Below, in pieces: positions 60,247 to 64,000 of a stretch of DNA of 64,000 bases. The notes below the pieces were generated by a model. The model searched no databases. It was given only the letters and a program-made list of their open reading frames with translations, and was not told where the DNA came from. This DNA comes from Planotetraspora sp. A-T 1434 (GTDB taxonomy: Bacteria > Actinomycetota > Actinomycetes > Streptosporangiales > Streptosporangiaceae): the NCBI RefSeq assembly GCF_025420585.1, contig NZ_JAOEGB010000004.1:124001-188000 (forward strand), given 5' to 3'. A program made the translations under genes and the position numbers. Positions within the stretch are counted from its first letter, which is position 1. Each line of letters begins with the position of its first letter.

Positions 60247-60909
60247 TCAGGTCAGGTCTTCTTCGTACAGGTCGTACGGCTCGGCTCCGAGGGCCTCGGC
60301 CAGCCGCTTCTCCGCGAAGGGGATGACCTCCTCGACGGTGATGCGGCGGCCCGTCTCGGCGGACAGGGACGTCACGCCCGCGTCCGCCACGTCGGCGGGC
60401 ATGATCCGGTTGTACCAGCTCAGGTCGTTCACGCAGTTCAGCGCGAAGCCATGCATGGTCACGCCACGGGACACCCGGATGCCGATGGTGCCCAGCCTGC
60501 GGTCGGGCAGGCCGTGAGCCGGGTCTCCCGGAACCCAGACCCCGCCGCGACCTTCGACGCGGCGGGCGACCAGCCCGAAGTCGGCGCAGACCTGGATCAG
60601 GACTTCTTCCAGCGTGCGGACGTAGGAGACGACGTCGTCGATCCGGATGATGGGGTAGCCGACGAGCTGCCCGGGGCCGTGCCAGGTGACCTTCCCGCCG
60701 CGGTCGACGTCGATGACCGGCGTGCCGTCGGCCGGCCGCTCACCGGGGAGGGTCCGCGTGCCCGCCGTGTAGACCGGCGCGTGCTCCAGCATGATGCACA
60801 GGTCGGAGATCTCGCCCGCCACCCGCCGGCTGTGCGCCACCCGCTGCGTCTTCCATGCCTGCTCGTACGGTACGTCGACGCCCATGCGGACGATGGCCAG
60901 CCCTTTCAC
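60247..60909 (-). CDS. lipB: octanoyltransferase LipB homologue lacking the usual catalytic Lys and Cys
   Basis: LipB moves octanoyl from acyl carrier protein to lipoyl domains. This 220-residue protein aligns throughout: LEHAPVYTAGTRTLPGERP, DRGGKVTWHGPGQLVGYPI, TMHGFALNCVNDLSWYNRI. But the active-site dyad known from M. tuberculosis and E. coli LipB is absent. The Lys of RKxAAIG-type motifs is Arg138 (DRRLGTIGIRV), and the Cys of PCG is Ala172 (MPADVADAGVTSL). Both changes are clear in the DNA, with no frameshift. The protein may be inactive, or use another residue such as Cys159 (ALNCV). GTG start overlaps the TGA of the previous gene (GTGA). Confidence is high for family, low for normal activity. 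Confidence 0.88.
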   Translation of the reverse strand: MKGLAIVRMGVDVPYEQAWKTQRVAHSRRVAGEISDLCIMLEHAPVYTAGTRTLPGERPADGTPVIDVDRGGKVTWHGPGQLVGYPIIRIDDVVSYVRTLEEVLIQVCADFGLVARRVEGRGGVWVPGDPAHGLPDRRLGTIGIRVSRGVTMHGFALNCVNDLSWYNRIMPADVADAGVTSLSAETGRRITVEEVIPFAEKRLAEALGAEPYDLYEEDLT

Positions 60910-61652
60910 GGTTCAAGGGTAGACGTCAGCTGGCGGGGCTCGATACGGAACTCCTTCACCTTGGCCCCGTCCCGCTCGACGCGGTAGGCGTAGCCCTCCG
61001 GATTGACGCTGACCGCCTGGATGAACTCGGTGCCGACGTAGTGGAGCGCCACGCCCTCGTCGGCGGCGTACCCGTCGGGCAGTTCGCCCGAGGCGACCGA
61101 CGCGTGCAGGAGCCTGCGGCGCTGCGCGTCGGAGTTGTAGTGGACGCCGCAGGAGTAGGGCAGGAGGGCCAGGCCCTCGGCCCAGGGCCGCAGCGTGGGC
61201 CCGAAGGAGTCGGTGTTGCCGCCGACGTGCCAACACAGGGCTCCGGCGCTCTGGCCGGACAGGACGACGCCCGCCCGCCAGGCCTCGGCGAACGCCTCGT
61301 CGAGCCCGTGGAGCCGCCACAGCGCCGCGAGGTTGGCCACGCTCCCGCCGCTGACGTAGATGGCGTCCTGCTCCAGGATCCACTCTCCGGGGTCGTCGAC
61401 GTTGGGCATTGGGAAGACCGTTAAGTGGCTCACCTCGACGTCCCACCGGGCGAACGCGCCGTACATCTTGAGCAGCCAGTCGGCGTCGTCGCCGGTCGCG
61501 GTCGCGAGGATGCCGAGCTTGGGCCGGTCCTCGCCGGTGAGATCGAGCACGTAGCGCAGCAGCGCCGTCGGCTCGATGAACCCGTACCGCTCCGTCTGCC
61601 GGAACGACCCCCCGCCGATGGCGACGATGTGCGACTGTCCAACCCGGCTCAT
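60906..61652 (-). CDS. peptidase E-like protein (S51 family)
   Basis: This 248-residue protein of the class-I-amidotransferase-like fold carries the S51 nucleophile motif LSGQSAGALCWHVGG, with Ser in place of Cys. Strand/loop YVSGGSVANLAALWRL and the conserved QSHIVAIGGGSF start fit dipeptidase E/cyanophycinase relatives. It probably hydrolyses Asp-X dipeptides or a related small substrate. ATG start with AGGAG upstream. Its TGA overlaps the lipB GTG by four bases, so translation of LipB is coupled to it. This is an uncommon upstream partner for lipB. Confidence 0.82.
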   Translation of the reverse strand: MSRVGQSHIVAIGGGSFRQTERYGFIEPTALLRYVLDLTGEDRPKLGILATATGDDADWLLKMYGAFARWDVEVSHLTVFPMPNVDDPGEWILEQDAIYVSGGSVANLAALWRLHGLDEAFAEAWRAGVVLSGQSAGALCWHVGGNTDSFGPTLRPWAEGLALLPYSCGVHYNSDAQRRRLLHASVASGELPDGYAADEGVALHYVGTEFIQAVSVNPEGYAYRVERDGAKVKEFRIEPRQLTSTLEP

Positions 61653-61683
61653 TGTTCACTCCTGTGTCAGGACGAAGGACTCA

Positions 61684-62586
61684 CTAGAGTACGGCGGCCA
61701 GCGCGTCTTCGAGGGCGGGATGGGCGAACCGGTGACCCGCGTCCAGCAGCCGCCGGGGCAGCACGCGCTGACCGGCCAGAACGCCCTCGGTGGCGAACTC
61801 CCCGAGCGCCAGGCGGAGGGCGAACGCCGGTGTGGCGATGGGCATCGTGGGCCGGTGCAGGGCTTTGCCGATGGCCCTGGTGTACTCGGCGTTGGTCACG
61901 GGCTCCGGCGCGGTGACGTTGACCGGGCCAGACATGGCCGACATTTCCTGATTGTTCAGGAGGAACCGGATCGCGGCCACCCAGTCCGGGAGCGAGATCC
62001 ACGACACGTACTGCTTCCCGCTCCCCAGGACGGCGCCCGCCCCGAGCTTGAATATCGGGAGCACCTTGGCTAGCGCGCCGCCCCGGCCGCTGAGCACGAT
62101 GCCCGTGCGAAGCCGTACGACCCGGATGCCGGCCTCCTCGGCGGGCGCGGCGGCCGCCTCCCACTCCCGCACGAGACCGGCGAGGAAGCCCGCGCCGGAC
62201 GGGGAGGACTCGTCGACCGAGCGGTCGCCGGTGTCGCCGTAGAAGCCTACCGCCGATCCGGACAGCAGCACCCTGGGCTTGCCGGCCAGCGCGGCCAGCG
62301 CCTCCGCGAGGGTCCGGGTGCTGTTGACCCGGCTGTCCACCAGCTCGCGCTTGTACGACTCCGTCCACCGGCGGTCACCGATCCCCGCCCCGGCGAGATG
62401 GACGACGGCGTCCACCCCCTCCAGCACGGCCGGGTCCAGGACCCCTCTCGCAGGGTCCCAGAACGCCTCGTCCGGCCCCGCGGGCTCGCGCCGTACGAGC
62501 CTGAGGACCTGGTCCCCGTCGGCTCGCAGGGCGCGGACCAGGGCCGAGCCCAGAAGGCCGGAGGAACCGGTCACCACGATGGTCAT
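61684..62586 (-). CDS. TIGR01777 family NAD-dependent epimerase-like protein
   Basis: This 300-residue SDR-type protein has the N-terminal Rossmann motif VVTGSSGLLGSALVRAL and then HLAGAGIGDRRWTESYKREL, VNSTRTLAEAL, SGSAVGFYGDTGD and WISLPDWVAAIRFLL. C-terminal DUF1731-type features appear in TPAFALRLALGEFATEGVLA and RVLPRRLLDAGHRFAHP. Human SDR39U1 and cyanobacterial relatives are of this family; the reaction is unknown. It lies between the S51 gene and sucB on the same strand. ATG start. Its stop is 31 bases before the next gene's start, so co-transcription is likely. Confidence 0.87.
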   Translation of the reverse strand: MTIVVTGSSGLLGSALVRALRADGDQVLRLVRREPAGPDEAFWDPARGVLDPAVLEGVDAVVHLAGAGIGDRRWTESYKRELVDSRVNSTRTLAEALAALAGKPRVLLSGSAVGFYGDTGDRSVDESSPSGAGFLAGLVREWEAAAAPAEEAGIRVVRLRTGIVLSGRGGALAKVLPIFKLGAGAVLGSGKQYVSWISLPDWVAAIRFLLNNQEMSAMSGPVNVTAPEPVTNAEYTRAIGKALHRPTMPIATPAFALRLALGEFATEGVLAGQRVLPRRLLDAGHRFAHPALEDALAAVL

Positions 62587-62623
62587 GAGGCCACGCTAGT
62601 TGACCGCCCGCGAAGACGGCGGA

Positions 62624-62651
62624 AGCCGCCCCGCGTTGATGCGGGGCGGCT
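62624..62651 (-). terminator. terminator hairpin of sucB
   Basis: AGCCGCCCCGC and GCGGGGCGGCT form a perfect 11-bp stem with a 6-base loop (GTTGAT). It lies 89 bases beyond the sucB stop, ahead of the TIGR01777 gene. Between stop and hairpin are three loosely spaced GACGTCT repeats. Confidence 0.6.
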
Positions 62652-62739
62652 CCGTCGTCGACGCGGCCGTGTCTCCGGGGACGTCTCCGTCTACGGGACG
62701 TCTACGCGACGTCTCTGGGTCCTCTCCGGGTCGCTCCGC

Positions 62740-64000
62740 TTACGCGAGCCCGAGCTGGCCCTCGAAGCGGCCCTCCTCCAGACGGCGCTTGATCGTGGTG
62801 AGGAAGCGGGCGGCGTCCGCTCCGTCGACCAGGCGGTGGTCGTAGGTCAGCGCCAGGTAGACCATCGAGCGGACCGCGATGACCTCGCCCTCGGGGGTGT
62901 CCACCACGACCGGGCGCTTGACGACGGCGCCGGTGCCCAGCATGCCGACCTGCGGCTTGTTGAGGATCGGCGTGTCGAACAGGGCGCCGCGGCTGCCGGT
63001 GTTGGTCAGCGTGAACGTCCCGCCGCCGAGCTCGTCCGGGCCGATCTTGTTGGTGCGGGTGCGCTCCGCCAGGTCGGCGATCTTGCGGGAAAGTCCGGCG
63101 ATGTTGAGGTCGCCCGCGTTCTTGATCACCGGGACGATGAGGCCGCGCTCGGTGTCCACCGCGATGCCGAGGTTCTCGACGTCGTGGTAGGTGACCTCGC
63201 TCGTCTCGTCGTTGATCACGGCGTTGAGCTTCGGGTGGATCTTGAGTGCCTCGACCGCCGCCAGCGCGAAGAACGGCATGAACGACAGCTTGACGCCCTC
63301 ACGGGCCTCGAAAGCGCTCTTGGCCTTCGCGCGCAGGGTCGCGATGCGGGTCACGTCGACCTCGACGACGGTCGTGAGCTGCGCCGAGGTGTGCAGCGAC
63401 TCCATCATGCGGTCGGCGATGACCTTGCGCAGGCGCGACATCTTCGCGGTGGTGCCCCGCAGCGTCGTGTCCACCTGGACCGGCTCGGGCGCCGCCACCT
63501 GGGCCGGCGCCTGGGCCGGCGCGGCCGCGGCCGGAGCCGGAGCGGAGGGAGCCTCCGGGGCCGGCGCGGCCGCCGCGGCGGCGGCCTGCTCGCGCTGGAC
63601 CCGGGCCGCCTCGATGACGTCCTGCTTGCGGATGCGGCCGCCCACGCCGGTGCCGGTCAGCGAGTCGAGGTCGACGCCGTGCTCGGCGGCGAGCTTGCGG
63701 ACAAGCGGCGTGACGTACGGGCTCTCGCCCGACGACGGCAGCGGCGCGGGCTCGCTGGCCGGCGTGGTGGCGATCGGCGAGACCTGGGCCGGAGCGGGAG
63801 CGGCGGCCTGGACGGGCGCCGGAGCCGGGGCGGGCGCCGGAGCGGGCGGCGTCACGACGGAGGGCGCGGGCTGCGGGATCGACGAGATCGGCGACGGCTG
63901 AGCGGGCGCCGGAGTCGGGGCCGGAGCGGCGGCCTGGACCGGAGCGGGCTCAGGCTCGGGCTCGGGCTCGGGAGCCGGCTCGGGGGCGGGAGCCTCGGCC
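62740..64000 (-). CDS. sucB: dihydrolipoamide succinyltransferase (2-oxoglutarate dehydrogenase E2), 5' end outside window
   Basis: The frame is open through base 64000, so the N-terminal lipoyl domain(s) lie beyond the window. Visible are a long Ala/Pro/Glu linker, the peripheral-subunit-binding domain (about 63600-63740: [37 protein letters not shown]), a second Ala/Pro linker and the catalytic acyltransferase domain with [16 protein letters not shown] at the end (His and Asp of the HxxxDG active site). It transfers succinyl or another acyl group from lipoyl to CoA. Distinguishing 2-oxoglutarate from branched-chain or pyruvate E2 rests on overall resemblance. The lipoyl group must come from LipB/LipA encoded downstream. 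Confidence 0.87.
   Translation of the reverse strand, partial: AEAPAPEPAPEPEPEPEPAPVQAAAPAPTPAPAQPSPISSIPQPAPSVVTPPAPAPAPAPAPVQAAAPAPAQVSPIATTPASEPAPLPSSGESPYVTPLVRKLAAEHGVDLDSLTGTGVGGRIRKQDVIEAARVQREQAAAAAAAPAPEAPSAPAPAAAAPAQAPAQVAAPEPVQVDTTLRGTTAKMSRLRKVIADRMMESLHTSAQLTTVVEVDVTRIATLRAKAKSAFEAREGVKLSFMPFFALAAVEALKIHPKLNAVINDETSEVTYHDVENLGIAVDTERGLIVPVIKNAGDLNIAGLSRKIADLAERTRTNKIGPDELGGGTFTLTNTGSRGALFDTPILNKPQVGMLGTGAVVKRPVVVDTPEGEVIAVRSMVYLALTYDHRLVDGADAARFLTTIKRRLEEGRFEGQLGLA

Overview
The window is chromosomal DNA of a high-GC actinomycete. Most of it shows strong G/C third-position bias. Actinobacterial hallmarks are the lipA-lipB-DUF4191 cluster beside sucB, the glnA2-glnE-glnA-RDD neighbourhood, an F420-dependent NADP reductase, several AfsR/SARP regulators, WYL and PucR regulators, and GTG/TTG starts. 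A member of the Streptosporangiales is my best guess; this is inference, since no marker gene fixes the family.

Layout. 1-4.4 kb: the end of an Excalibur-domain protein, an orphan molybdopterin subunit of a xanthine-dehydrogenase-type enzyme and a divergent PucR regulator. 4.4-9.7 kb: a visibly lower-GC, eroded stretch with an AfsR-like regulator, the internally deleted relic of a second one, a short SARP and a hypothetical gene. 9.7-11.2 kb: an XRE-TPR regulator divergent from a 41-codon secreted-peptide ORF absent from usual gene calls. 11.3-13.9 kb: copper genes (CopC, CopD-CtaG fusion). 14-18.4 kb: an orphan HATPase protein, map, small genes and a LysR regulator, with three arrays of a 53-bp repeat. 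18.4-28.7 kb: lipase, npdG, phytase-like esterase, a frameshifted flavoprotein with its ferredoxin, a kinase relic, a trans-sulfuration enzyme, a dehydratase, panB and an MFS permease. 28.9-33.7 kb: DHA2 efflux pump with TetR, nadE, and an odd Trp/Asn/His-rich secreted protein. 33.9-42.2 kb: a SARP-REC-LuxR fusion regulator and two paralogous NarL-type sensor kinases bracketing an MFS/ArsR pair. 42.3-56 kb: nitrogen assimilation (glnA2, glnE, glnA) with GlnR-like boxes before both synthetases. 56-64 kb: VOC/WYL pair, methyltransferase, then the lipoylation block (DUF4191, lipA, lipB, an S51 peptidase-like gene, a TIGR01777 protein) and the 3' part of sucB.

How the genes fit together. GlnE should adenylylate GlnA1, which has the target Tyr, but not GlnA2, which has Trp there. 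LipB and LipA would build the lipoyl group carried by SucB, yet this LipB has lost both catalytic residues known in the family. Three transporter or enzyme genes have recognisable operators beside their regulators.

Most unusual: (1) eighteen copies of a 53-bp-period intergenic repeat with a conserved TGCATGATCACG core, in five arrays, four of them at convergent gene ends; (2) the XRE-TPR/secreted-peptide pair, which looks like a peptide-signalling cassette; (3) the SARP-REC-HTH fusion with a decayed C-terminal HTH; (4) the LipB without its Lys/Cys dyad; (5) five genes whose 3' end, stop codon included, is tandemly duplicated. No tRNA, rRNA, cas genes or intact insertion sequence was seen.
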